Source: Achromobacter animicus
Lineage (GTDB): Bacteria > Pseudomonadota > Gammaproteobacteria > Burkholderiales > Burkholderiaceae_B
DNA: 64,000 nt
Direction: 5' to 3'
Assembly (NCBI RefSeq): GCF_902859585.1
Contig: NZ_CADIJM010000003.1
Coordinates: 657,680 to 721,679, forward strand
The notes under the pieces are model-generated. The model was given only the letters and a program-made list of their open reading frames with translations, did no database searches and was not told the origin of the DNA. Of the stretch, positions 1-9,006 are shown piece by piece; the stretch's first letter is position 1; each line of letters opens with the position of its first letter. The translations under genes and the position numbers were made by a program.

Positions 1-8
1 AATGGAAA

Positions 9-38
9 AAGCCCCTTCCAAAAAAATGGAAGGGGCTT
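9..38 (-). terminator. Rho-independent terminator after the 93-392 gene
   Basis: A 12-bp perfect stem (positions 9-20 against 27-38) flanks a six-A loop. Read on the minus strand, the stem is followed by a run of five T. It lies about 55 bp downstream of the stop codon of the minus-strand HTH gene, so it most likely ends that transcript. Confidence 0.8.
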
Positions 39-62
39 CTTACCTTTCAGGAGCATCTTATG

Positions 63-92
63 CGGTGTGGGCAATAGCTATTGCCCACACCG
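63..92. repeat. Perfect 30-bp palindrome abutting a stop codon
   Basis: Positions 63-77 are the exact reverse complement of 78-92, with no spacer. The element starts immediately after the TAA of the minus-strand gene and sits between it and the terminator at 9-38. With no unpaired loop it would fold as RNA with a few bases opened, or act as a dyad-symmetric protein site on DNA. No T-run follows it, so it does not look like a terminator itself. Confidence 0.8.
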
Positions 93-392
93 TTATTTAT
101 CATCGCTGCCGAGGTACCTATTGATGCAGCGACCGGCATCACGTATGGCACGAATCCGGTCCCTTGCAGCGTCGATGTGTAGCAGGTCTTTATCTCGATA
201 CTGCTTGCGTTCGGATACTGGCAACGCCTTCACTATGTCCTTGTACTCACGACGCCACGCCAGCAGCAGCTTTCGAGGTACGCCATGATTCTCGGCAACG
301 CTCTTGACAGTAGCCAGGGGCTTCAATGTGAGCGCTACGAGCTGACGTTTGAATTCGTCGCTGTAGTCTTCCAATGTGGTTGGATTGTTCAT
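93..392 (-). CDS. Small HTH protein, IS3 OrfA-like
   Basis: A 99-residue protein. Residues about 8-50 resemble the helix-turn-helix of IS3-type transposase OrfA subunits: a YSDEFKRQ start, then SVAENHGVPRKLLLAWRREY, where the second helix ends in a W-R-R motif. The rest is charged and shows no catalytic domain. There is no OrfB with a DDE core next to it and no recognisable terminal inverted repeats, so this is not a complete insertion sequence. It could be a transposase remnant or a domesticated phage or plasmid regulator. It lies 33 bp downstream of the start-less reading frame at 426-704, possibly as one transcript, and ends in a palindrome plus terminator. The ATG at 392 has only a weak ribosome binding site. 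Confidence 0.55.
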   Translation of the reverse strand: MNNPTTLEDYSDEFKRQLVALTLKPLATVKSVAENHGVPRKLLLAWRREYKDIVKALPVSERKQYRDKDLLHIDAARDRIRAIRDAGRCINRYLGSDDK

Positions 393-425
393 AGTGGGCG
401 AGCCTACTGCCTGCCCCTCTTGTCA

Positions 426-704
426 TCAAATATCCATCCACGCGAGCTTAAACAGCATCGCTTCCTCATCGCTATCAAATGTGGCATCCACATACCACTC
501 TTGATGCGATAGCGTATAGAAGCACCCAGACGCTGACCTGTAGTCCTGCTCGACTGTGGAATCGACTATCGAAAAACTGACCTTGATCCCGTTGTCCTCA
601 CACCATTTGATCGAGTCGTGATCGACTATGCGCGCCGCTAGTGAATTGTCCCAAACGCTGCAGGCATGCCTACGAAGCCCAAAGTGGTCAGCAGAGATAG
701 AGAT
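426..704 (-). pseudogene. Coding-like reading frame without a start codon
   Basis: An open frame reads on the minus strand from just after an in-frame TAG (714-716) to a TGA at 426-428. It encodes about 93 plausible residues, including ADHFGLRRHACSVWDN, IKWCEDNGIKVSFSIVDST and a C-terminus ending FKLAWMDI. It contains no ATG, GTG or TTG near its beginning. A purine-rich stretch (AGGGGAAAA) precedes an ATC codon at 702-704, so either the original ATG was lost or a rare ATC start is used. The composition reads like a real phage- or plasmid-type protein, but I recognise no family. It may have been co-transcribed with the 93-392 gene. Confidence 0.4.
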
Positions 705-851
705 AGTTTTCCCCTATTTATGGGGCCAACCTGGAGTGCAAAGCCTCGGTTTTGGCTGGTGTTGCTGAGACCTGCGTTCGCTTGATTTCAACGCCAATCT
801 TGAGGTGCCCCCCAATTTATAATCTCGTGGTGAATACCTTAGGACGAATAA
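705..851. promoter_or_regulatory. Intergenic region with a TATAAT -10 box
   Basis: Within this gene-free stretch a perfect TATAAT lies at 818-823, 28 bp before the ATG at 852. No good -35 is correctly spaced: TTGAGG at 800-805 leaves only 12 bp. A promoter for the downstream small gene is therefore plausible but weakly supported. Nothing else recognisable was seen in the stretch. Confidence 0.35.
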
Positions 852-1133
852 ATGTCAACTAACCTAGTTCGTAGCTCGTTCGCCTTGCCGATTGAGGCGT
901 TCGAGCGCGTGCGCGATGTCTCGGAACGGTTGGGCTGCACCCAAGGCGCACTGATCGAAGCGCTGCTTGAACTCGATGATGAGGCCATCGAAGCGCATTA
1001 CCGAAAAGTCGCCCCGATCTTGCAAGCAAAAACTAAAGAGCGAAAGCAAAAGCGCCGTCAGGCACGCAAGGCACTCGAATCGCTGAGCAAGGAAGAGATC
1101 GACGCGATCCTAGCGGCAAGAAAGGCGGGGTGA
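852..1133 (+). CDS. Small hypothetical charged protein
   Basis: A 93-residue protein preceded by an AGGACG ribosome binding site. Residues about 10-35 (LPIEAFERVRDVSERLGCTQGA) suggest a short helix-turn-helix or ribbon-helix-helix-like N-terminus. The second half is a highly basic helix (KTKERKQKRRQARK) followed by LSKEEIDAILAARKAG. No family is recognised. The small size, high charge and setting among broken phage-like genes suggest an accessory DNA- or RNA-binding protein, but that is inference only. It is the only plus-strand gene here that looks intact. Confidence 0.55.
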   Translation: MSTNLVRSSFALPIEAFERVRDVSERLGCTQGALIEALLELDDEAIEAHYRKVAPILQAKTKERKQKRRQARKALESLSKEEIDAILAARKAG

Positions 1134-1233
1134 AACCCGTACCTCACTTGAAGTTCCATAGAGACGGTCTAGGCTGAGTTCCACCACTTGATGTGCCTTC
1201 CACAAGGCGTGTTTTTATGTCACCAACGAAAAC

Positions 1234-1256
1234 GAAGCCCGCCTATTGCGGGCTTC
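1234..1256 (-). terminator. Hairpin terminator between convergent genes
   Basis: Nine perfectly paired bases (1234-1242 with 1248-1256) flank a five-base loop. On the minus strand the stem is followed by GTTTTCG. It lies 20 bp beyond the stop of the minus-strand pseudogene at 1276 and about 100 bp beyond the plus-strand gene, so it may serve both strands. Confidence 0.65.
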
Positions 1257-1275
1257 TGCTTTCTAACTGCCCTAC

Positions 1276-1688
1276 TCACTGCTTCGCGACTTCCGGTCCA
1301 CCAGCGCCGCCCTTGTCGTTCGAAGCGACATCCTCAGTCGATTTCGGCTTGCGCTTGAAAGCAGTTTCCGACAACGCCTTATCCAACTCACCGGCTTGCG
1401 CGGCCTTCTTCGCGGTATCGAAAAATTTGACCGCAGTGGCAGCATCTTTGACTTGGAAGTGGGTATGCCCCCCCACCTCCATTGATTTGTTGCCGTTCTT
1501 GAGATTCAGGACATAGGTGTCGTCCTGCTGCTTGCTGAACCAACGTCCCTTTTCAGCAGAAGCCTTGATTTGCTTGATCTGATCGTCTGCGGAAACCGCG
1601 ACTTGATCCGCATACCTGCAAGCGGATCTCTGTTGGAAGGCTTGGCAACCGGCGAGGAAAATTTCGCGAGGGATTCGAGCAAGGACAT
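1276..1688 (-). pseudogene. Frameshifted phage-associated protein (DUF6641-like)
   Basis: A GGAG site lies 6 bp before the ATG at 1688, and translation begins MSLLESLAKFSSPVAKPSNRD. That frame runs into unrelated sequence after NRDPLA. A neighbouring frame continues convincingly to 1276 with ADDQIKQIKASAEKGRWF, VLNLKNGNKSMEVG and AAQAGELDKALSETA. Removing one base around 1614-1622 would join the two halves into one protein of about 137 residues. The layout (a basic N-terminus, a Trp-containing strand, and a final AGELD helix) resembles a small phage-associated family I recall as DUF6641; the name is tentative. It is either a pseudogene or an assembly error. Confidence 0.5.
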
Positions 1689-1868
1689 AGGTTTCTCCGT
1701 GGGTTTCTGTTGATGAAGTACCAACGGTTCGGAGCCGACGAAACCGCCCGTATGGTATCAAGCCTGCCACCAAAAGATTTGTAACTCGCCCGAGGCACCC
1801 ACACAAAAACGCAACTTAGACTTGCCAAAATACTCCTGCTAGATTGACGGAACAACAGGAGAAGCGAC

Positions 1869-2373
1869 ATGCAAAGTCGACAAGTCTACAAGCAAGAAGA
1901 GCTTACAGAGCAGGAATTAAAGGCCGCTAAGAATAGCTACGCTGTGAAGCGGAAATCAACAAAGCGCAGAGTTGATCGCAACGGCACATCAATTGAAATG
2001 CGCCTCACCCTTTGATGAATGGCTTTCGGTCTGGCTGGCATGTGGAAGGCTGTTGCAGCGAGGGATAGGACGAGGCCAATACTGCATGAGCCGCAAAGAC
2101 GACCTGGGACACTACGAAGTCGCTAACGTTTTTATTCAGCTAGCGACGGAGAACAGTAGAGAGGGCAAGCTAGGAAGGTCTAGCTCGATTAAGGGCAGGT
2201 CCAGCCCCATGAAAGGACGAACGCACTCAACAGAAGCCAGGAACAAGATTAGCGTAGCTAGACTTGCCCTTCCCAAGAAACCATGTCCGCATTGCAAAAG
2301 AAGCTTTGAACCCTCTGCATTTGGCCGCTTTCACGGAAGCAAGTGCAGATTTGCAGCGCCCAAATCGGCCTGA
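1869..2373 (+). pseudogene. Frameshifted phage homing-endonuclease-like protein
   Basis: An AGGAG site precedes the ATG at 1869. The first 48 codons end at a TGA (2013-2015) just after EMRLTL. The next frame continues as FDEWLSVWLACGR, GQYCMSRKDDLGHYEVANV and IQLATENSREGKLG. It ends with a NUMOD3-like DNA-binding motif (SPMKGRTHSTEARNKIS) and a likely zinc finger (C-P-H-C, then H and C). Dropping one C from the CCC at 2008-2010 fuses the two parts into about 168 residues. Short phage-encoded HNH or GIY-YIG-associated proteins have this layout: MSR.GD.G.Y...NV....ENSRE, NUMOD3, Cys finger. As sequenced the gene is broken. Confidence 0.55.
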
Positions 2374-2546
2374 CTTTACGCAAAACCTACGCAGGTTGCC
2401 GTGTGCTGGCAACCCTTCAATTGGCGCGCTTCTTACGCGGGCAATGAATAGCTGATGAACTGGATGCCATCGGCTATCGACTGGATCAAGTCTTCTTCTT
2501 TAATGATGACGGACATGGCGATTTGCAGGTCTGGAGGGGGAAACGT

Positions 2547-2571
2547 AAAAAAGCGGCCGGCGAGCGGCCGC
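2547..2571 (-). terminator. Terminator of the crotonase gene
   Basis: A seven-bp GC-only stem (2553-2559 with 2565-2571) is followed on the minus strand by six T (2547-2552). It lies about 20 bp after the stop of the enoyl-CoA hydratase-like gene. Confidence 0.85.
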
Positions 2572-2592
2572 GAGGTGAGATTACTGAGCGCC

Positions 2593-3360
2593 CTATTTTC
2601 CTTGCCACACGGGCTTGCGCTTCTCGGCGAAGGCGGTGGCGCCTTCCTTGGCGTCGGCCGACGTAAAGATGTGCGCGATCAGCGGGCGCTGGCGGTCGAA
2701 CATGCCTTCCTGGTCCCAGTCGCCGCCTTGCGCGACGATGCTCTTGGCGGTCTGGACGGCCAGCGGGCCGTTCTCGACGATGGCGCGGGCCAGTTTCAGC
2801 GCGCCGGCCAGGGCGCCGCCCGGTTCGGTCAGGCGGTTGACCAGGCCGAAGGCGTGGGCGCGTTCGGCGCTCAGCATTTCGCCGGTCAGGATGACTTCCA
2901 TGGCGATGTGGTACGGCAGGCGGCGCGGCAGGCGCAGGAGGCCGCCGGCGCCGGCCACCAGGCCGCGCTTGACCTCGGGCAGGCCGAACTTGGCGTTGCT
3001 GGCGGCCACGATCAGGTCGGAAGCCAGCGCCATTTCGCAACCGCCCGCCAGGGCGTAGCCCTCGACGGCGGCGATCAGCGGCTTCTTGGGCGGGCGTTCG
3101 TTCAGGCCGGCAAAACCGCGGCCTTCGACGTATGGACGCTGCCCGGACGCGGCGAACGCCTTCAGGTCCATGCCCGACGAGAACGTGCCGCCGCCACCCG
3201 TCAGGATGCCGATGCGCACGTCGTCACGGCTGTCCAGCTGGTCCAGCGCGGCGGCCATGGCCACGGCGGTTTCCAGGTTGATGGCGTTCTTGGCCTCGGG
3301 ACGGTTGATCGTGATGATCTGGATGCCGTCGGTGACTTCCACCGTGATCAGGTCAGACAT
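2593..3360 (-). CDS. Enoyl-CoA hydratase/isomerase (crotonase) family
   Basis: A 255-residue crotonase-fold enzyme acting on an acyl-CoA thioester, probably in beta-oxidation or aromatic and branched-acid breakdown. Visible features are the CoA-binding strand FSSGMDLKAFA near residues 60-70 and the oxyanion-hole region GYALAGGCEMALASD. Both glutamates of classical hydratases are present: E109 (GGCE) and E129 (LPEV), the usual 20 residues apart. It therefore looks catalytically complete, but the exact substrate cannot be read from sequence. An AGGAG site precedes the ATG at 3360. It is transcribed alone, divergent from glyQ, and ends at its own terminator. It marks the left edge of the high-GC core region. 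Confidence 0.9.
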   Translation of the reverse strand: MSDLITVEVTDGIQIITINRPEAKNAINLETAVAMAAALDQLDSRDDVRIGILTGGGGTFSSGMDLKAFAASGQRPYVEGRGFAGLNERPPKKPLIAAVEGYALAGGCEMALASDLIVAASNAKFGLPEVKRGLVAGAGGLLRLPRRLPYHIAMEVILTGEMLSAERAHAFGLVNRLTEPGGALAGALKLARAIVENGPLAVQTAKSIVAQGGDWDQEGMFDRQRPLIAHIFTSADAKEGATAFAEKRKPVWQGK

Positions 3361-3628
3361 GGGACTGCTCCTTTTTCGCGAATTTCTCGGAATCGGGTTC
3401 CGGGTTTTATATAAGACTCAGGCTCAACCCGGAATCATACGACCATTGGTTTGCGGGCGCAGGCAAAGGCCGGCGCGTGTCCACCAGGGGCACATTCGGG
3501 GACGCCCTCAGCCTCAGATGTAACGGCTACGGCCCCACCGGGGACCGCTGCGGCCGCAGGCCAGTTAAAATGCCGGGTTTCCCACGCGCAGGGCAGTTTT
3601 TGCCCGGCGGCCGAATTCCAAGAATCCT

Positions 3629-4540
<912 letters not shown>

Positions 4541-6679
4541 ATGACGACGAACATCCGCCCGCTGCTGGTCGAACTGCTGACCGAAGAACTCCCGCCCAAG
4601 GCCCTGCAGAAGCTGGGCCAGGCCTTTGCCGAAGGCGTGCGCGCCACGCTGGACCGCCACGGCCTGCTGGCCGAAGGCTGCGCCGTGACGCCCTATTCGA
4701 CGCCGCGCCGCCTGGCCGTCCACCTGTCCGCCGTGCTGGCGCAGGCGCCCGACCAGGCCTATGCCGAAAAGCTGATGCCCGTGAAGATCGGCCTGACCGA
4801 AGACGGCAAGGCCACGCCTGCACTGCAAAAGAAGCTGGCCGCCAAGGGCCTTGAAAACATCGACCTCGCCACGCTGGACCGTGAATCCGACGGCAAGCAG
4901 GACTACCTGGTGGCGCGCGGCACGGCCGCGGGTGCGCAACTGGCCGCCGGCCTGCAGGAAGGCATCGAAGCCGCCATCGACGGCCTGCCCATCCCCAAGG
5001 TGATGCGTTACCAATTGGCCGACGGCGTCTCCACCGTCAAGTTCGTGCGCCCGGCGCACGGCCTGATCGCCCTGTTCGGCGCGGACGTGGTGCCGGTGTC
5101 GGCGCTGGGCCTGGCCGCCGGCCGCGAAACGCTGGGCCACCGCTTCATGAGCGAAGGCGCCGTTGTCATCGCCGATGCCGACGCCTACGTTGCCGCGCTG
5201 GCGGAAAAGGGCCATGTCGTGGCGTCGTTCGAGGCGCGCCGCGCCGAGATCCAGCGCCAGTTGCAAGAAGAAGCGACCCGCCTGTCCGCCACGCTGGGCG
5301 ACGACCCCGAAGTGGCCGCCCTGCTGGATGAAGTGACCGCGCTGGTCGAACACCCCACCGTCTACGTGGGCCAGTTCGAGGAACAGTTCCTTCAGGTGCC
5401 GCAGGAATGCCTGATCCTGACCATGCGGCTGAACCAGAAATACTTCCCGCTGTTCGACCCGGCAACCGGCCGTCTCACGCACCGCTTCCTGATCGTGAGC
5501 AACATGCGCACGGACAACCCGGTGAACATCGTCGAAGGCAACCAGCGCGTGGTGCGCCCCCGTCTGGCCGACGCGCAGTTCTTCTTTGAAACCGACCGCA
5601 AGACGCCGCTGGCCGCGCGTGTCGAACAGTTGGGCTCCATCGTCTATCACAACAAGCTGGGCACCCAGCTCGACCGCGTCGAGCGCGTGCGCGCGATCGC
5701 CCGCGGCATCGCCGGCGAACTGGGCGGCGACGTGTCCGCCGCCGACCGCGCCGCCATGCTGGCCAAGGCCGACCTCGGTTCGAACATGGTCGGTGAATTC
5801 CCCGAGCTGCAAGGCATCATGGGCGCGTATTACGCCGCCGGCGACGGCGAACCTGCCAGCGTCGTCGAAGCCCTGCGCACGCAGTACCGCAACCGCTACG
5901 ACGCGCCGGTGACGCAGGACACCCTGACCGCCGCCACGCTGTTCATCGCCGAACGCGTCGAAACGCTGGTCGGCATCTGGGCCATCGGCCTGGCCCCCAC
6001 CGGCGAACGCGACCCCTTCGGCCTGCGCCGCGCCGCGTTGGGCCTGATCAGCGCCTTCGAACAACTGGCCGCGGGCGGCTGGCTGAAGATCAGCCAGAAC
6101 GGTCCGCTGACGCTGGACGGCCTGCTGCAGCTGGCCGCCGGCACGTTCCCGGCGGACAAGATTCCGGGCGACACGCTGGCCGAGGTCCGCACCTTCATTT
6201 ATGAGCGCTATCGCAATCAGCTCATCAACGACTTCGACCGCAACGCCGTCGAGGCCGTGATCGCGCTGACCCCGCCGCTGCACCAGGTGGCCGAGCGCGT
6301 GCGCGCCGCCGCCGCGTTTGCGCAGTTGCCCGAGGCCGCCAGCCTGGCCGCCGCCAACAAGCGCATCGGCAACCTGCTCAAGAAGGCCGAAGGCGAGATC
6401 GGCGCGGTAAACGACGCCGCGCTGGTGGAGCCGGCCGAAAAGGCCCTGGCCACCGCCGTGGCCGCCTTGCGTCCCAAGGCCGAGGCGCAGCTTGCCGACG
6501 GCGACTTCGCCGGCAGCCTGTCCACGCTGGCCCAGGCCCGCGAACCGGTCGACGCGTTCTTTGCCGACGTCATGGTCATGGCCGAAGACCCGGCCGTGCG
6601 CGCCAACCGGCTCGCCCTCCTGGCCCAACTGCATGGCCTGATGAACCAGGTCGCCGACATTTCCAGGCTCGCCCAGTGA
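4541..6679 (+). CDS. glyS: Glycyl-tRNA synthetase beta subunit
   Basis: A 712-residue beta subunit that provides tRNA recognition and is required together with GlyQ. It starts MTTNIRPLLVELLTEELPP, the usual beginning LLVELLTEELPPKAL. It carries the conserved middle HD-like region (GIMGAYYA near residue 430) and a C-terminal anticodon-binding region (about 580-700). It begins directly at the glyQ stop and its own end overlaps the gmhB start (GTG at 6676) by four bases. Four genes from glyQ through plsC are therefore packed as one apparent operon. Confidence 0.97.
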   Translation: MTTNIRPLLVELLTEELPPKALQKLGQAFAEGVRATLDRHGLLAEGCAVTPYSTPRRLAVHLSAVLAQAPDQAYAEKLMPVKIGLTEDGKATPALQKKLAAKGLENIDLATLDRESDGKQDYLVARGTAAGAQLAAGLQEGIEAAIDGLPIPKVMRYQLADGVSTVKFVRPAHGLIALFGADVVPVSALGLAAGRETLGHRFMSEGAVVIADADAYVAALAEKGHVVASFEARRAEIQRQLQEEATRLSATLGDDPEVAALLDEVTALVEHPTVYVGQFEEQFLQVPQECLILTMRLNQKYFPLFDPATGRLTHRFLIVSNMRTDNPVNIVEGNQRVVRPRLADAQFFFETDRKTPLAARVEQLGSIVYHNKLGTQLDRVERVRAIARGIAGELGGDVSAADRAAMLAKADLGSNMVGEFPELQGIMGAYYAAGDGEPASVVEALRTQYRNRYDAPVTQDTLTAATLFIAERVETLVGIWAIGLAPTGERDPFGLRRAALGLISAFEQLAAGGWLKISQNGPLTLDGLLQLAAGTFPADKIPGDTLAEVRTFIYERYRNQLINDFDRNAVEAVIALTPPLHQVAERVRAAAAFAQLPEAASLAAANKRIGNLLKKAEGEIGAVNDAALVEPAEKALATAVAALRPKAEAQLADGDFAGSLSTLAQAREPVDAFFADVMVMAEDPAVRANRLALLAQLHGLMNQVADISRLAQ

Positions 6680-7215
6680 AGCTCATCATCCTCGACCGCG
6701 ACGGCGTCATCAATCAGGACAGCGACGCCTTCGTCAAGACGCCCGACGAATGGATCGCGCTGCCGGGCAGCCTGCAGGCCATCGCGCGCCTCACGCAGGC
6801 CGGCTGGAAGGTGGTGGTTGCCACCAACCAGTCCGGTCTCGCGCGCGGCCTGTTCGACATGGACACGCTGACGGCCATCCACACCAAGATGCGACGCGAG
6901 CTCGCCGCGGTAGGCGGCAGCGTCGATGCCATCTTCATGTGCCCGCACGGCCCCGACGACGACTGCACCTGCCGCAAGCCGCGTCCCGGCATGTTCGAGC
7001 AGATTGGTCACCGCTACGACATCGATCTGGCCGGTGTCCCGGCCGTGGGCGATTCGCTGCGCGACCTGCAGGCCTCGTCGGCCGCCGGGTGCTCGCCGTG
7101 GCTGGTGCTGACGGGCAACGGCGCCAAGACGCAAGCCAAGGGCGGACTGCCGGACAACACGCGCGTCTGCAACGACCTGTCGGCCGTGGCCGACGCCTTG
7201 CTGCAGGACGCGTGA
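6676..7215 (+). CDS. gmhB: D-glycero-D-manno-heptose 1,7-bisphosphate 7-phosphatase
   Basis: A 179-residue HAD-family phosphatase of the ADP-heptose pathway for LPS inner core. The catalytic aspartates sit in ILDRDGVIN at residues 7 and 9. The family zinc loop is present as CPHGPDDDCTCRKPRPG, and motif IV as VGDSLRDLQAS. Length is normal for GmhB. It starts with GTG and overlaps glyS by four bases, so its translation is probably coupled. Its position between glyS and plsC matches the arrangement in related betaproteobacteria. Other histidinol-phosphatase-like HADs are less likely because of the Cys-rich insert. Confidence 0.92.
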   Translation: MKLIILDRDGVINQDSDAFVKTPDEWIALPGSLQAIARLTQAGWKVVVATNQSGLARGLFDMDTLTAIHTKMRRELAAVGGSVDAIFMCPHGPDDDCTCRKPRPGMFEQIGHRYDIDLAGVPAVGDSLRDLQASSAAGCSPWLVLTGNGAKTQAKGGLPDNTRVCNDLSAVADALLQDA

Positions 7216-7219
7216 CCCG

Positions 7220-7948
7220 ATGGCCCGGCTTCGTTCCTTCCTGTATTTCGTGTTCCTGGCCGTCACGGTCATCCCGTACGCCTTCGCCTGCATCCTGTGG
7301 GCGCCGCTGCCGCTGCACTGGCGCTACAAGCTCACGGTGGGCTGGCCCCGCCTGGCCATTTGGGGCGCCAAGACCTTCTGCGGCATCCGCTGGCAGGTCA
7401 AGGGCTGGGAAAACCTGCCCGACGGCCCCGCGGTGCTGCTGTCCAAGCACCAGTCGGCCTGGGAAACCCTGTTCTTCCCCGCCTACATGCCGCGCGAGGT
7501 CTGCTTCGTCTACAAGAAAGAGCTGCACATGGTGCCGTTCTTCGGCTGGGGCCTGGCGCTCTTGCGCATGATCGCCATTGACCGCGCCAAGGGCCGCGAC
7601 GCGTTCGAACAGGTGGTCAAGCAAGGCCAGACCCGTTTGAACGAAGGCCGCTGGCCGCTGCTGTTTCCCGAAGGCACGCGCGTGCCGCCAGGCCAGGCCG
7701 GACGTTTCAAGATGGGCGGTGCGCTGCTCGCGTCGCGCACCGGCGCCGTGGTCATACCCGTGGCGCACAACGCCGGCGAATGCTGGCGCCGCAACGCTTT
7801 CGTCAAGTATCCCGGCATGGTCACCCTGTCGATCGGTCCCGCGATAGAATCCAAGGGTCTTACCCCCGAAGAACTGAACCAGAAGGTTCAGGACTGGATC
7901 GAAGGGGAAATGCGGCGTCTCAACCCCGAAAGGTATGCCCAGCACTGA
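7220..7948 (+). CDS. plsC: 1-acylglycerol-3-phosphate acyltransferase
   Basis: A 242-residue membrane-associated acyltransferase that makes phosphatidic acid from lysophosphatidate. A hydrophobic N-terminal segment (about residues 6-28) anchors it in the inner membrane. The catalytic box reads K-H-Q-S-A-W-E (His77, Glu82) instead of the textbook HX4D. The substrate box FPEGTR is near residue 149, followed by a GRFKMGGALLA stretch. The His...Glu variant looks like a subfamily feature and not damage, because everything else is intact. It follows gmhB after 4 bp and overlaps the next gene by 14 bp. Confidence 0.9.
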   Translation: MARLRSFLYFVFLAVTVIPYAFACILWAPLPLHWRYKLTVGWPRLAIWGAKTFCGIRWQVKGWENLPDGPAVLLSKHQSAWETLFFPAYMPREVCFVYKKELHMVPFFGWGLALLRMIAIDRAKGRDAFEQVVKQGQTRLNEGRWPLLFPEGTRVPPGQAGRFKMGGALLASRTGAVVIPVAHNAGECWRRNAFVKYPGMVTLSIGPAIESKGLTPEELNQKVQDWIEGEMRRLNPERYAQH

Positions 7949-8960
7949 TCAGCTAGAACTCCTGTTTGGTACGCAGGAAGACGACGCGCCCGCGGGCGCG
8001 CCGCCGTTGATCGCCGTGCCGACGCCGACGGCCGCCCCCCGGGCGCCGTCCGGCGGGGCCCAGACTCACCGTCCTGACACTCCCCGGCCCGTCACGCCCG
8101 CCAACCTGTTTCCCGATGCCGCCAAGACGCCCGCCGCCACCGGCGAGCCGCTGCTGACGCTGTCGCCCAACGCCGCCTCACGTGTGCCCACGCCCTGCCC
8201 TGACCCGCTGCCGCCCGGCGCGCGCTGGCGCGAGGTGCCCACCGAACAGCAACCCATCGGTTTCGTGCTGCTGCGCTCGCGGCGGCGCAGCATCGGCTTC
8301 GTCATCACCGACGACGGCCTGCGCGTCACCGCCCCCAACTGGGTAACGCTGACGCAGATCGACGACGCCGTGCGCGAGAAATCCCGCTGGATCCTGACCA
8401 AGCTGCGTGAATGGCATGCCCGCAAGCAGCAGCTTGCGATGGCGCACACGCGCTGGCAGGCAGGCGGCGAACTTCCGTATCTGGGCCGTCGCATCATCAT
8501 CGGCGTGGGCGGCGACAGCCGCCAGGCCAACCTGTCCGGCGACGCCGACGCGCCGCAGGACGGCGACACGCTATGGCTGGCGCTGCCATCCAATGCCGAC
8601 CAGGGCCGCATCCGCGATGCGGCGCAAGCCTGGCTGCAACAGCGCGCGGGCGCCTGGTTCGGCACGCGGCTGGCCCACTTTCTGCAGATCAGCGGGTTGA
8701 AGATCCGCCGCTGGCGCCTGTCGTCGGCCGCCACGCGCTGGGGCTCCTGCACCAGCGACGGCAACATCATGCTGAACTGGCGCCTGATCCATTTCGCCCC
8801 CGCCATCATCGATTACGTCATCGCGCACGAGCTTGCCCATTTGCGCGAGATGAACCACAGTCAGGACTTCTGGCGCGAAGTGGGCCAGATCCTGCCCGAC
8901 TTCGAAGACGCCAAGAACATCCTGCGGCGTCACGATCCCGCTTCGCTGCCTCAGTTCTGA
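7935..8960 (+). CDS. YgjP-like M48-type metal-dependent hydrolase
   Basis: A 341-residue protein whose C-terminal 200 residues belong to the YgjP/WLM metallohydrolase group. It has RRWRLSSAATRWGSCTSDGNI, then VIAHELAHLREMNHSQDFW, where the HExxH plus a downstream His make a zinc site. The first 100 residues are Pro/Ala-rich and poorly conserved. E. coli YgjP has been described as a UTP pyrophosphatase, but substrates for this group remain unclear, so only the metal hydrolase assignment is safe. It overlaps the plsC end by 14 bp in another frame and is probably the last gene of that operon. Confidence 0.85.
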   Translation: MPSTDQLELLFGTQEDDAPAGAPPLIAVPTPTAAPRAPSGGAQTHRPDTPRPVTPANLFPDAAKTPAATGEPLLTLSPNAASRVPTPCPDPLPPGARWREVPTEQQPIGFVLLRSRRRSIGFVITDDGLRVTAPNWVTLTQIDDAVREKSRWILTKLREWHARKQQLAMAHTRWQAGGELPYLGRRIIIGVGGDSRQANLSGDADAPQDGDTLWLALPSNADQGRIRDAAQAWLQQRAGAWFGTRLAHFLQISGLKIRRWRLSSAATRWGSCTSDGNIMLNWRLIHFAPAIIDYVIAHELAHLREMNHSQDFWREVGQILPDFEDAKNILRRHDPASLPQF

Positions 8961-9006
8961 GGCGCCGGGGCACACCAGCGTCTCTGCGATCCCAAGGAGA
9001 ATCGAA

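Noticed and set aside
93-392. Complete insertion sequence
   Set aside because: There is only an OrfA-like HTH protein; no DDE transposase, terminal inverted repeats or target duplication were found.
1-2592. tRNA gene or attachment site bordering the accessory scar
   Set aside because: No cloverleaf-like sequence or direct repeat flanking the region was recognised by eye.
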